Shown: positions 1 to 56,565, counted from the stretch's first letter. The stretch is DNA of 62,000 bases from Mesostigma viride (GCA_009746045.1 RPFO01000082.1:2635266-2697265); one strand, 5' to 3'. The notes: generated from the sequence alone by a model not told the origin. Program-made: numbers and translations.

Positions 1-837
1 GCTGCCGGCGCGACTAATGCCCGCCCGGGCAAATATCAACGACTACAGCGCAGGCCGCGTAGAATCTAATTCCTCGACTGGCCAGTTACGACCAGTTTGG
101 CTGCCTGGTCTCACCAGTTTGCGCGCACCCGCCCTCTCTCGACTCGCTCGGCGACAGACGTGAGACGATTCATGCACGCATGCGCGCATGCACCGTGCCA
201 CCGTCTGCTGGCATGCGCCTGCATGACGCTCGGGCACTGGGGGGGAGTGGGGCAGCAGCAGCACGCGTCGTTCGGGGTTGCCGAATGCCGGGGTTCATGT
301 TTGCAAGAGACCGCTCGTGGGAAATCTCAATCTTGGGACCAAGATACCCCCGTGGCGCAGCGTGCGACGTCGCCAGATGACGCAGAATCCTGCTGTAGGC
401 TAGCGGCCAAGTTCACGCTACGCGGAATGGAAGATACTATTAGCGCTCTTGCCGCAAGTATAGTTGTAGCCATTTGAAAGCGATTTTTGACACAACGCGG
501 GCGGTACTGTCATGATCGGCAAGAACAGTCGCGTTGTAGTTCTGTTGGCACTAGGCAGTAGTTCTGTATGCAATAATTATTGACGACAGTACTGCTGACT
601 GATCACTACCGAGCGTGAGAAAGACGCGCGAACCTTAATAGTGCCGAATTTGCCTGGTGCAGGCGTGCTATGGTCGTGCACTGCTACTCGTGAATCGGTG
701 GCAATGGGAGACTGGCACGAATAAACTGCGTAGTTGAATAAGCCAAACACAAATTTTTTCGAATTAAATTATTTGCATGGTCACGACAATCAAGTAGCGC
801 AAACGCAAAGTGTTGACCATCTAACTAATCGTACAAA
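1..837. other. Upstream region of CAND1, no gene recognised
   Basis: Open frames here are short and resemble no family I know. The last ~200 bases are AT-richer than the exons and run into the CAND1 start codon, so the 5' UTR and promoter of CAND1 should lie here. I see no clear TATA box or other core element. Confidence 0.4.
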
Positions 838-35105
<34,268 letters not shown>

Positions 35106-35463
35106 CAGGGTTCACAGCTTGCATCAATGATGCCATGTTGTGTGGACGGGGCTATGTTGGGCGTTCCTCCACACCCTTTTGTAAGATCTATCTGCTTTCA
35201 AACGTGCCCCACGTACATCAAATCTCTATGTGCCCTGTGCACACAAGAGCCACATGCCGGAGATTCAAGCGCGGAATTCCTGGCCGCTTGACCTGTAAAG
35301 TTACTCGACTCGGGTCTGGTCTGAGCACTAGCTACCATGGCAATGAGGGCACTGCTGCCTGCCACCCCGTGCTTGTACATGGCAGCCCAGGCCGGTAGTT
35401 TCCTTAGCTTCCATGTTTGTAGACAGGCATTACTGGGTGCTACCTATTCCAGCAGGAGCAATC
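35106..35463. other. Downstream region of CAND1
   Basis: It follows the CAND1 stop codon and should hold the 3' UTR. Two TGTAA pentamers lie near 35178 and 35294; TGTAA is the polyadenylation signal of many chlorophyte algae, so one of them may end the transcript. No ORF is recognisable. Confidence 0.35.
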
Positions 35464-35640
35464 GATGCTAAAAGTACTTAGTAAAAGTAAGTACTTGCGT
35501 GTCATACGCATGGGCATGCCACGGAGTACTATATGCTAATCTCATTAGAGAGTAATTATACACGAAAGTTACAAATATCGTCTGCATCATGCCCCAACCA
35601 TGACGTCACTAGAGGGGGATATAATCCTCAGTGGATGCTA
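35464..35640. mobile_element. Dispersed repeat family T, uninterrupted copy
   Basis: Begins near agtacttgcgtgtcatacgc and contains gcatcatgccccaacca and gggggatataatcctca. The same blocks recur at 50495-50580 and, split by two insertions, at 50684-51475. No coding capacity; type unknown. Confidence 0.7.
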
Positions 35641-36636
35641 TATAATGTCATTGGCCCTAGCCATGTGTGACATTGCATGACCCCAGAAAAGGTGTATTAA
35701 AATCCCGGTTCTGAGATGCCGAAGCCGGTGACGCTTTCGTTTCTATCACCCTCTAGGAAAGCGCGCGGTCGGGACAGGATCGGCATGTGTTAACTACAGA
35801 GCTGTCTTGTAACTTAGTGCATATACTATAAGTTATACGTGCTGGTGATCTCCATGACACATTCGATCGAAACACGGTAGTCAACTAATTCACCCCGCCT
35901 AGGTACACGCGCAGGGCTTCTCGGGGCTGGTCTTGTGGCGGACGTAGTCAGGTCACTATAGCAGGGCGGCGGTGCCTCACTGCTAGCTGCATGGGCCGGT
36001 TTTAGGCCGGTCGTCGTCAAGCAACCAGGGGGAGCTAGCTCGCTGGAGCTCCTTGCGGCAAGAAGGGAACCAGGCTCGGGCTGTGATGTTGCTGAAGGTG
36101 AGGAGCACTGTTGAGGGGCCAGCCTTATCAGGTGTGATCGGGGGGCAGGCGCGGTGGGTGCCCTGCGCAGTACGACGTTCCTTGCACGCCAAAAGCTGGC
36201 CCTGTAAGTGGAGCTCATCGCTATATAGAAGATCCCCATGGATGATGCCTTCAGTATTTAGATACGCCATGCCTACAATGGGACCTCCCATGGATGTTGC
36301 AGCCAGAATTTAGCCATGCATGCTATGCCTATGCAGGGAGTTACTCTCTGCTGAGATGCCATGTGTACACCAGCTATAGCCTAGCCACATACCTTCCACC
36401 CGGCCATATGTCATGCAGGCCTTCTAGGCCCTAGAGCTCCTCAAGCCGCCCTGTGTGCTTGTGCTTGTTTAGGAGGCATGAACCATCGTGGCGGTGCAGG
36501 TGCACCTTGTGCACCCAGAGCAGGTGATAGTTGTACATCCTACACCTTCAGGTTGTCGCCCTGATTGTATTACAAACCCATAGATGCCCCTTTCTCAGGG
36601 CTATGCGTTATACATATGCTCCACACGGCTATGATT
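35641..36636. other. Intergenic stretch without a recognisable gene
   Basis: Two overlapping minus-strand frames (35826-36239 and 35983-36291) are open but match no family I know and have no support in codon usage or neighbours. A short repeated block (ggatgatgccttcag, gggacctcccatggatg) suggests old element debris. Confidence 0.4.
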
Positions 36637-38354
36637 TTAACTCGCGTTATTACATAACGCAATTTTTTGCGTTGTGAGGTTATAACGCAAAAAATTGCGT
36701 TGTTAACATGGAGTTCAAACAACTATTTCCCAATAGTTTAGAGGCCAAACAACTGCAGTCAGGCTTAGTTTATAACCCTAGGATCTCATAAAAAAATCCC
36801 CGTACCCAAGTACCCAACGGTTGCCACGTGGCATCATGCAATGCCAGCTGTAAATCAGGACTTTTTAGGGAAGACGAAGGTGATGGCCGAACGAAATCGC
36901 GCGTACCCACTGCAGTCCTGCTGTAGTCTAGCGACATGGCGCAGCTGTTTGACCCCAGGAAACGCGATCGTAACCTAATAGGAAGACATGTTAGCGTCCC
37001 AGCAACATACTGGGGTGAGAAATGGGCCATTTGATAGGTGTCGGCAGCGTTCTTGCTGGAATAAACTGCGATCAGGCCGGACGATAGAAACGCTGACAGC
37101 AATACCTTTCCGGCGTATTTTAAAGGATATATCGGTTTCTTTTTACTTTTTATGATACATAGTAGTCGTAAACGTGCAAGGGTGGCCAGAAATCGCCGAA
37201 TCCAGCGACCATGCTGCACAGCTTTGGTGTGCCGAAATGCGCCATTTTGCGGCCACCGGCTGGGCCAAGGTAACGCCATCCATGCCTGGTAAAGCTTAAG
37301 CATCGTTTTCCTATCGATGTTTGACATTTATATATACGTTCTAGCTTGTGTAGCACATTCTTTTTGCACTATTCATGCTCTTTCTTGACCCTGGCCTGGC
37401 CCCTTTCTAAAACACCATTCTTAGATGCTTCCCTCAGTCAGTTGACCTGCCACAGGGTGATGGTGATAAGTTTTAGAGGCTGTATGGGTTTGAATACCTC
37501 CATATATGTTTGTTATACATTTCCCATACACATATTGCATGAGTGTGAGGCAGTTGGCTGGTCTCTGTGGCATCATCAAGCACGTAACTGGTGAGTAAAA
37601 GCTTCCCATTGACAGCATGTGCCACCAGGTGTGCTGGCCATCACCTGGCAAGCTATAGCAGCTTAGGCCTAGTTTATCCTTGCTAGGGCAGGCTGAAATA
37701 GGCTCAACACCACTAGTTTGTTGGTGGCTGCCTCCTAGAATGCATGCCTTGCGTAGGGTGTCCGTACCACGTTACCTACGTGCATGGACAAGGTGGCCGC
37801 AGTGCCCGCTCTTCTCGTTAAGCGTGGCATGTGGCCAGCTTGTATTATTGGCTGCAGGTGGTTGCCCTGTCTTATTTTGACATATCTGGGCTTAGTTTGT
37901 GCATCTCCATGGGTTTATGCCCCCCAAGGGGCCCACGGTGCCTTTTGTGTGCACCCACTTGTCTACCCAGTGTTATAGTGTTATAATTTCATGGGTGTGG
38001 GGAAAATAGGAGGGCTGCTTATTTCAAGCCCATATGCAGCCACGAGGGTCTACATATATTGCTTTTACTCCAAAAAATTCAGTGCCTGCAATACTTGACC
38101 CATGTGGCATACCGGCCCCTTGTAGTGTGAGGGGGTCATAGTTTACGAGACCCATGTGTCTTCAACTTTGAATTTCACATAGCCAGGCTGGGAATTACAT
38201 GCCAAGACCATATACTACATTTTTTTATACATCTCAGAGAATTCATAACTGGCCTCAGATAGCCCATATCATGCTTGCTTCATTAGATGTGTTTAATTGA
38301 AATAAAGTGTTATAACGCAAAAAATTGCGTTATAAATGTGCTAACGCGAGTTAA
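36637..38354. mobile_element. Putative non-autonomous DNA transposon with TTAA ends
   Basis: TTAACTCGCGTTA at 36637-36649 is mirrored by TAACGCGAGTTAA at 38342-38354. Inside each end the palindrome-like AACGCAATTTTTTGCGTT (or its complement) follows, giving imperfect terminal inverted repeats of about 37 bp. The flanking or terminal TTAA fits the target duplication of piggyBac-like elements, but the ends do not start with the usual CCC. The 1.7-kb interior is AT-richer than the genes. A minus-strand frame of 185 codons (36770-37327) has no recognisable transposase motif. Confidence 0.6.
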
Positions 38355-38574
38355 TTAATTAATTAATTATAATATAGAAGAGAGTCTGGGGCCTCCCATG
38401 GCTGCATGTCGAAGCGCCTGAGGATGACCGGCCGGCCGGCCGCCAGCAGCGTCGGGCAACGCGGTCAGCGGCCTAGCTAGCTCGCGGCGCTTGCCTTGGA
38501 CATGAAGTTCTAACTCCTATACCTTGGCAATGGCGGTTGCTGGCCGGTTGAGGTTAATTAATTAATTAATTATC

Positions 38575-39230
38575 AACATCACTCCGTTGGGAGTAGATGT
38601 AGCACATAGCCCTGAGAAGGGGCATATGGCTTTTAATACATTCTAGGCTACTTCATGCAAGGGTGGGAATGTAAGCTACCCCTGCTCTAGGGGCACCAGG
38701 GCACCTGCACCCTCATGGTCTATCACGCTATGCCCGGGTAAGGGGGGAGCATATATGCCTGTGAGGGAGGAAGATCATCATGGCTATACAAGAGCTAGGA
38801 CATGGCTGCTCGACAGAGAGCATCTCTCTGCATGGCATAGCATGGCTAAATTCTTAATGCAACATCCATGGGGGTCCCATTATAGACAAAGCATGGCTAA
38901 ATGTTGAAGGCATCATCCATGGGGGCCATTATGGGCGCACATGCGCGTGGGCCACATGCTAGGCTAAGCCTTACTAATCTACACTACTGGTATATATATT
39001 CCTAGTCTGAGGTGGCAGGAGGGGGCTGCCAGGGCTTGTGGTCAACGTGGATGACCGCCCCCCTCCAGTATACCGGCTTCCCCCTTGCGCTCTGCCGGAG
39101 CTGAAGGTAGGTCGGCCATAGCTCGCGTCGCCGCTGTTGCTGGGCCAGGGTCAAGTCGTCGTCCAGCGTGAAGCGAGTCTCCGAGAGCTTCTTGCGGCAT
39201 TTAAGGAACGCCAGCTTGTCCGCCATGTAC
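38575..39230 (-). mobile_element. LINE-like retroelement 3' segment, copy 1 (longest)
   Basis: Read on the minus strand it holds the end of an ORF (39002-39226) and then about 430 bases of 3' UTR ending in CTCCCAACGGAGT followed by a TAATTAAT-rich tail. The same 3' end occurs at 50717-51289 and 55557-55605, each starting at a different point, as expected for 5'-truncated LINE insertions. Confidence 0.7.
39002..39226 (-). pseudogene. LINE ORF1-type C-terminal domain remnant
   Basis: A 74-aa open frame beginning MADKLAFLKCRKKLSETRFT contains LDDDLTLAQQQRRRELWPTY and GKPVYWRGAVIHVD. The pattern of a 'dDLT..Q...R..L.P....R..GK....RG..i.vD' string is that of the C-terminal domain of L1-type ORF1 proteins, which bind RNA. 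The product is partial at its N-terminus. A frameshifted second copy lies at 51117-51290. Confidence 0.6.
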
Positions 39231-39350
39231 TTAAAGGTTGAGGTTGCCTGGTTCGATCTTGAGCAGGTTCGCGCCCGGCTGGCCAGGAGTGAGTGAAACA
39301 GTAATAGACATAGCAGGCTTGATTAACTTTAATTAAATTAATCGTGATCG

Positions 39351-39716
39351 AACGCAGTCTGTGTCACGCGGGTACCAATTGAAAGGAACCTTCGACCCAT
39401 ATTATGGGGACCGGACATAGAAGAATATTCTCGCGCCAAAAATATTCGCGCCGGTACCGACGGTACCTCCGTACCGTGAAAAAGTGATAATAATTAGACA
39501 CGCGCTCCCGTTGGGGAGTCACGGAGCAAAATAATACAGAGTGCTCGACCCCTATAAACAACAAGGAGGGAGGGCGCCCTTGACTAGCTTTCACTAGCTT
39601 CTCTCACAGGCTGCCACAAGTGGCAGGCCACAGAGGACTCTCTCTGCAACATGATGCAAGCCCAACTGTGGGTGCAATACATCAACAACAGGTAGGCTGA
39701 CGCAAAGCAGATGAGC
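39351..39716. mobile_element. Dispersed repeat family S, copy 2
   Basis: Longer copy of the family seen at 26221-26425, sharing the ggtaccaatt, aggagggagggcgccct, gccacagaggactctc and cccaactgtgggtgcaatac blocks in the same order. It contains about 130 extra bases around 39400-39540. It ends about 70 bases downstream of the SpoU gene stop codon. Confidence 0.75.
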
Positions 39717-39782
39717 ACTTTATATTAGGACGCAACCAGCAGTAGCGATATTTATTCCCGTTACTATCGTGTGCTGTCATGT

Positions 39783-50413
<10,631 letters not shown>

Positions 50414-51480
50414 GCACCGGTGATGGCACATGCATGCCTGGTTTTGATGTAGTGTAGGGATTGCATGAGCTACTTTATTGTATATCATGGATAAGTACTC
50501 TGTGGTAAGTACATACGTACGTACGTAAATAAGTACTTGCGTGTCAAGCGCGGGGGCATGTGTCACGCAGTACATTATGCTAACCTTACTATAGAACTTG
50601 ACTGAAGAGCTCCATCACACAGCCGGTAGTTATTGATTAATAAGCATGTGATTGTGTCACGTGTCCGGTAAGCAAGTATGTCAAGTACTTGTGCGTCATG
50701 CGCATCTTTTAGGTATTAATTAGGAACATAACTCCGTTGGGAGTATATGTAGCACATATCCCAGTGAAGGGGCATATGGCTTTTGATACATTCTAAGCTA
50801 CTTCCTGCAAGGGTGGGAATGTAAACGACACTTGCTCTAGGTGCCCCAAGGGCACCTGCACCACCATGATGTCTCAGAGCTCAATCCAGCTAAGGGGGGC
50901 CTGTCATGGGGGGGAGATCACCATGGCTATATTGTAAGAGCTAGGGCATGGCCTCTCATCAGAGTGACTCTCTGTATAGGCAGGGCTGAGTTAATTCATC
51001 ATCCATGGGGGTCCCATTGTAGGCAGGCGTGGCTAAAATCTTAAATGCATCATGAATCCATGGCCATTATGGGCGCACATGCGCTGGGGCCGCGTGGTAG
51101 GCTAAGCCTTACTAATCTACACTACTGCTATATTCCCTAAACTGGGGGTGCCTGCCAAGGCTTGTGGTCGACGTGAATGACGTCCCCCCGCCATGCAGTA
51201 TACCGGTTTCCCCCCAGCGCTTTGCCGGAGCTGGAGGTAGGTCGGCCATAGCTCGCGTCGCCGTTGTTGCTGGGTCAGGTCGTCGTCTATAGGTATGCCG
51301 CGCAAGTACTATGCTGATCGAGATCACTAGAAAAGTAATTACACAAAAGTTTAAACAAACAGACAACTAGTACATCTGCATCATGCCCCAACCACATAGT
51401 ACTTGATGGGGATATACCATGGTCCGGATTCTCCCGATTTCTGGCCTGCGCTGGTTGTCTCCTTGATATAATCCTCATCG
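50414..51480. mobile_element. Nested repeat cluster: family T split by a LINE-like copy and by family R
   Basis: A family T copy begins near 50684. It is interrupted at 50717-51289 by LINE-like copy 2, flanked on both sides by TAGGTAT (50710-50716 and 51290-51296). T resumes at 51297 and is interrupted again at 51417-51464 by 48 bases of family R, flanked by GATATA (51411-51416 and 51465-51470). An additional partial T copy lies at 50495-50580. The uninterrupted T at 35464 shows the pre-insertion sequence. Confidence 0.75.
50717..51289 (-). mobile_element. LINE-like retroelement 3' segment, copy 2 (5'-truncated)
   Basis: Closely related to 38575-39230 along its whole length, including the ctccgttgggagta terminus and the ORF1 domain remnant (DDDLTQQQRRRELWPTYLQL, then a frameshift). 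It starts within the ORF, as a 5'-truncated copy would, and has a 7-bp TAGGTAT target duplication. Confidence 0.78.
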
Positions 51481-54120
51481 ACTAAGCTGTCAGGCTACTG
51501 TAATGGCAGACGAGGCGGTAGCTAGTGTAGCGGCTATCCTCAGGGGCAATGACATAGTACCTGACGGCTTAGAACTACCCTGGCTAGCGACATGGGCCGC
51601 GGGGGGCCCCGTGGGGAGACAACAGGATCATACCCTTCAGGAAGATGCTCAGTATCGCAGATGGCAACCCATTTCTCCTTGTCAATCATGAGGGCACGGA
51701 GTAAGGATAGTACCTTGAGCAAGCCCTGCATCCTGCAAGCAGTTGTGTCACATAAGTCCGGACAGGTCCGGTGCCGCGTCGGTGCGGGGCGCACACAAGT
51801 AATTGGCCAGCTAGTGGCCGGTTGCGAGGGGCCGGATCGACGATATCTCCACCTGGTTGAGGCGGGAGAGGAGGGCGGCATGTGCATCTGAGCTAGGCCT
51901 GCGCCGCGGTCTGCAGCGCCGTGAGCTGAGGTTGAAGCTAGTTGTGGGTTTCCGAATCGGAGACCTTGGCTTCCACCGTGTTGCGCGCCGGGCGTGGTCA
52001 TCAATGTCATCTTTTCGGCCAGCGGCCAGGTCACGTGCACCTCCAGCACTGCTCAGATGTAATCCTTGCAGAGGGAGGAAGCCGATGTGGCTGCCCGCCC
52101 GCTGCCGGCTGCGCAGGCCGGGCTGGGTTGCGGAGCTTAGCGACGATGTCGGGGGCAGAACTTTAGCTGGAAGAAGCTGCACATGATAGCGAGGCGATGG
52201 CTGTGTGCACATGACTGGCCGGGCCGGCGAGGAACCCCACCAGGTTTTCGGCGGGGATGGGCCCAACGGGCCCAAGGAGCTTGCGTTCCTGTGCTAAGAA
52301 CTGGACTATCTCGGCACAGTCGTCCACGTGGTCAGTTCCTGCCATTTGGTGAAAGGAAAGTGTTCCTAGCCCGGTAGGTAAACTCGCCATTTGTGTTTGT
52401 GGCAGCCGGGTTTCTTGGGCTCGGGGGAGGCGCTTGGCGATGGGTTTGCGGGCAATCCACTAGACGGCTTGGCGAGAACAATGGCGAGTGGGTTGCCCAG
52501 CCGGCTGGGAGCCGGAAAGCTCCTTAAATCCAAATCGTGTTTTGCTGCGTGGTGCCTGCATAGTTCTGGTAGACTGACCAGTACTACAAGCGGCTCAGGC
52601 CTGATCCGGACGACCTCAGCTGACCCCACTGCCATGCATAACGTACCGGGGGCGCCGGCCAATTTGCGGCTCGGTCCGCACCTGGGCTGCGCGGCCACTG
52701 CAGACGTCCTGAGGACGGCTACATATGCGCCGCCCCAACTTGCTACCCGTGCAGCCGCCGCCCACCAGGCCGCCTTGGCCGGCGGCCGGCGGCCCGGCCG
52801 CCGGAGCCCTCGGCTCCGCTCGTGTCCGCGCGGGCCGCGCCGCGCAGACTAAGCTAGCCGGTCCCGCCGGGGCCGCTGACCGGCCCGCTAGCCGAGCCGT
52901 CCAACATGCCTCGATCCTTTCACCTCCCACTGAGATGTACGTCACAGAGGCGGCCGGCCGGCTGCCGCAGGCGGCCTGCGCTACGACGCAGCCACAGGCT
53001 CGCCCGACGAGATTGGACCGGCCGCGGACGGTCGCGAAACTCGCCGCCAAGTTAGAGGACACTGGGGTCATGCTGCTCTTCCGGGACCGGACATGCATCT
53101 GCAACCGGTCTTAATCCAGATGCTGTCGTCGCAACCGCCGCCCCCAGCCGCCTAGGCCAGCTGGCACCACAGTTTCCGCACGACATGCTGTACAAAACAC
53201 AAAGGGTCGCCAGCCGACCCCGGCAACTATACAGGGGAGTATGCATTCAGAGCGCACCTCTCTTGAAATTAGCTCCTGAAGTCCTGATGGGCTCATCATA
53301 AACCACCTGGGAACCGCCTTGGACGGCCATCTCAGCGAGACTCAACTCGGCTCGGACTGCGGCGCTGCAATTATTGTACAGTGGGGATTATACATATGTC
53401 TATAGTACGTGGTGATCGAGTTATCTTCGATCTATAGATTGAGCAATATCGGACATATTGGCACCCCTCTCCGGTAAAGAGGTTTTTCGCAGTTGGGCTG
53501 TTTCGAAACGTTATTAAGTGAGATGCCTTCGGATCAGGAGACTCACACAGCCGCGAAATCATGATGCCAAAGGTCCTATGTTCGATTCGACCTTGATGGT
53601 AGCTGTAGGCTAAGCTAGAAAGTAAGAAAATTTCTTACTTTCTGTGTTCCGCGGAATCTCAGATTTGGGCAGCTAGCGTTTTCACGTTTGTTGCTTTCTG
53701 ACGACAATACAGTGTACAGGCGCTATTTGCTACTCGCCACCTTGTGCATGCATGAATGGAGTCTTGAAAGTGAGCACCGTCTTTAACCTGGTGCATGAGT
53801 CCCCCCTGCATGCACATCGTGAGCACTGGTGCATGGAACTCATATCAAATGAAGCTTTCGACTCAGTTTTCCATGGCGGCCTGCGCTGCATGCCAGCTAG
53901 GACATCCTCTCTTTGTTCCGGATCCCCCCCCCCACTCAGGGCTTATGAAGCTGTCATATTCGCAACCTGTCTGTACGTATGAAAGACGTGTCCACCACCC
54001 GATCGGTGCGCACTTCCTACGCGGGGTCCATGCCACCATATGTGTGCATGCCCTCTTCAAAAGGATGTGCGACACTGAGCCCGCTGTGTGCTCTCGCCAT
54101 ACCTCAGTGTACCAGTATTG
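51481..54120. other. Intergenic, GC-rich element debris, no supportable gene
   Basis: Several minus-strand frames between 51540 and 52700 are open (for example one containing FHQMAGTDHVDDCAEIVQFL at about 52300) and could be decayed parts of one retroelement polyprotein, but I cannot match them to a family. 52720-53010 is very GC-rich (CCGGCC motifs). 53600-54100 is ordinary sequence with no clear feature. Confidence 0.35.
53465..53595. other. tRNA-derived SINE-like fragment, copy 2
   Basis: Shares ggtaaagag, ttcgcagttggg, cttcggatcaggagac and a B-box-like atgttcgattcgacc with 42490-42640. The cttcgga block could be an anticodon loop reading TCG (Arg). The spacing to the B box is about 40 bases too long for a tRNA, so it is not called as a tRNA gene. 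Confidence 0.35.
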
Positions 54121-54124
54121 TCAA

Positions 54125-54240
54125 TTAAGGAGACAGCCAGCGCAGACCAGAAATCGGGAGAACCCGGACCACATGTGGTAGCTCGAGCCGGTGCCTTGTG
54201 GTTGAATATACGTAATGATTCAGGCGCGCAACAAGCCGGT
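54125..54240 (+). mobile_element. Dispersed repeat family R, copy 3
   Basis: Begins aaggagacagccagcgcaga and follows the family through cgggagaacccggacc and tagctcgagcc, then diverges. Preceded by tcaatt. No coding capacity. Confidence 0.7.
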
Positions 54241-54889
54241 TTTGCTCGCAAATGTTAATTGTGGGTATAGGGGATCTCGTATACCGGCCCGGGGTGAAGG
54301 TCGCCAACAAGTTCCATGCAGATGGCACGGCGTGGGCGCAGATCGACACCGTCGGAGATATAGATTAGGCTTCAGCAGAAATTACCCACTATAGACTGAT
54401 GATGCCGACAACAACACCCTCAATTGGCTTTGAGGACACTGAGCACGTGCAGACATGGCTAGGATAATGATTGCGCCTGGCAATCAATCGAGGCCCGCGA
54501 GCTGCATGGTGGGCCGCCGGCTCGAGGTCAGCAAGAAGATAGAGAGAGGCCCTGGCTGGCCGGATCGGTCGGGCTGGATGACCCGACCTCTCAGCCCTCC
54601 TAGCTTGATGGCTCTCGTGTACGTCCCCTACTGGCTGGCCCCGCGTTCGGCTGCTGGGCGCAGGTGCGCGTTCGGCTAGCCGGTACTCGGCCCCATGCAG
54701 CTGTGATCGAGGCTGCCAGCTGCATGATGCATGTATTTCAACCACCGGTCGTATCTCCCTATAGCTCGCCTGGCACGCACTCCGCCAATATAAAGCTCTG
54801 CAGTGGCGCAAGCCCCTGGGCCCGGCTAGCTGGCAATCGATCAAGCTCGAGATCGAGCTCAGGACAGGTCTCTTCAAATGGTCCTGCAG

Positions 54890-54969
54890 TCCTCGGGCTA
54901 GCTGTTCTCAGGTATGGCGCCGAGACGTGGACCCTTGATCACAGATTCACAGTCGACCTCGAAAAATAG
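54890..54969 (+). pseudogene. Possible LINE reverse-transcriptase C-terminal scrap
   Basis: A short frame reads LAVLRYGAETWTLDHRFTVD before a stop at 54967-54969. The YGAETWT string is typical of the region after the RT domain in many LINE proteins. Only this scrap is recognisable and the (AAATG)n array starts 25 bases later. Confidence 0.4.
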
Positions 54970-54993
54970 GTCAGGACGGCGCGGTCATGCAAT

Positions 54994-55532
54994 TGAAATG
55001 AAATGAAATGAAATGAAATGAAATGAAATGAAATGAAATGAAATGAAATGAAATGAAATGAAATGAAATGAAATGAAATGAAATGAAATGAAATGAAATG
55101 AAATGAAATGAAATGAAATGAAATGAAATGAAATGAAATGAAATGAAATGAAATGAAATGAAATGAAATGAAATGAAATGAAATGAAATGAAATGAAATG
55201 AAATGAAATGAAATGAAATGAAATGAAATGAAATGAAATGAAATGAAATGAAATGAAATGAAATGAAATGAAATGAAATGAAATGAAATGAAATGAAATG
55301 AAATGAAATGAAATGAAATGAAATGAAATGAAATGAAATGAAATGAAATGAAATGAAATGAAATGAAATGAAATGAAATGAAATGAAATGAAATGAAATG
55401 AAATGAAATGAAATGAAATGAAATGAAATGAAATGAAATGAAATGAAATGAAATGAAATGAAATGAAATGAAATGAAATGAAATGAAATGAAATGAAATG
55501 AAATGAAATGAAATGAAATGAAATGAAATGAA
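54994..55532. repeat. (AAATG)n array, ~107 copies
   Basis: A 5-bp unit runs for about 540 bases with no visible interruption. On the minus strand it reads (ATTTC)n and directly follows the 3' end of LINE-like copy 3 (CTCCCAACGGAGT ... TAATTTC). The 200-codon ORFs over it are artefacts. Confidence 0.98.
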
Positions 55533-55556
55533 TTAATGAAATTATAATAACATGAT

Positions 55557-55605
55557 GACTCCGTTGGGAGAGCATGTAGCACATATTCCCTTGCTCAGTG
55601 GATGG
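55557..55605 (-). mobile_element. LINE-like retroelement 3' end, copy 3 (heavily truncated)
   Basis: gactccgttgggagagcatgtagcacatattccc matches the 3' ends of copies 1 and 2, then the similarity stops after about 45 bases. It adjoins the (AAATG)n array through the same ATGTT...TAAT tail seen in the other copies. Confidence 0.65.
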
Positions 55606-56229
55606 ATGGAGGTGGGCGAAGCCGCCGAAACCGATCGAACTAGTCTAACTCTATAAGCTAATCTTTAATCTAGAAAACACTAACGTACTACTTTACTCAT
55701 GCAGCAAAGCGCCCCTTCCTCTGGGGGGGGCCGGGGAACTTGCCCACAGCCGGGGCTGGCGTGCATGTGAGCCTGGACAATCGTCTTCCCCTGAATGAAT
55801 TTATATATTCATTGAGAATGATAGATTACGGAGGTGAGATGGGCATGCATGCAACATAAGGAAAAACCCGATAACTGGGAGAATAAGCCTGAAGAAATTA
55901 ATAGTAATCTGACACGGACATCCAAGGATCACGCCAGCTGCACAAGGTACAACTAACTATACATCACAAAACAACACGCAGCAACAGCGCTGCCGGCCCA
56001 CCATGCAGGCCTGGAAGGGATCTAGACCGCATGGGTCACGACAAAGTCGGCCCGGGTGCGGCGGAATACCACATCAGCCACGGTGCGAGTGAGGGCGAGT
56101 GACAGGCGCGCTGCCGCCAATACGGGACCACTTGTGGGCAGACGGCCACGGGGCAGTCTGACCCTCGAGGTCGAGGCGGTCTTGACGGCGATATATATAT
56201 TGTCTCCCTTACCAAAATACATCAGTAAG

Positions 56230-56565
56230 ACAACTCATCACACAACAATTCATATTCACATCATCCTGAACGACTCGAACACGCGGACAAGATAACGGCA
56301 GGCTTGAGCTACCATGGTCCGCATTAGATCTCCCGATCTCTGGCCTGCGCTGGTTGTCTCCTTGATAAGACAACGCGTCCGAAGTGAGACAACGTACCAG
56401 TGCAGGCCCGAGAAATATTGAGTTCTAATTTGGACCGCGGCCGGCTGGCCATGGTACCTCAAACCTGCCGTTATCTTATCTACGTTTTTCAAGTCGTTCA
56501 GGATCAAGGAATATGAATGGAGATGGAAATATTGTGTAGCCTTGTTCATATATGCATGCCGGCCA
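56230..56565. mobile_element. Inverted pair of family R copies
   Basis: A copy on the minus strand (56230-56365) and a more diverged copy on the plus strand (56385-56565) face away from a 20-base spacer. Both include the cctgccgttatctt and gaatatgaatggagatgg type blocks, in opposite orientation. Transcripts through it could fold back. Confidence 0.7.

Noticed and set aside
36770-37327. 185-codon minus-strand ORF inside the TTAA element
   Set aside because: No transposase motif, no DDE/D pattern and no similarity I can name; probably chance in AT-rich DNA.
53465-53595. Functional tRNA-Arg gene
   Set aside because: The acceptor and T arms cannot be paired and the spacing from anticodon-like loop to B box is far too long.
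54389-54877. 162-codon minus-strand ORF
   Set aside because: No recognisable domain; it sits in repeat debris and reads against the LINE scrap.
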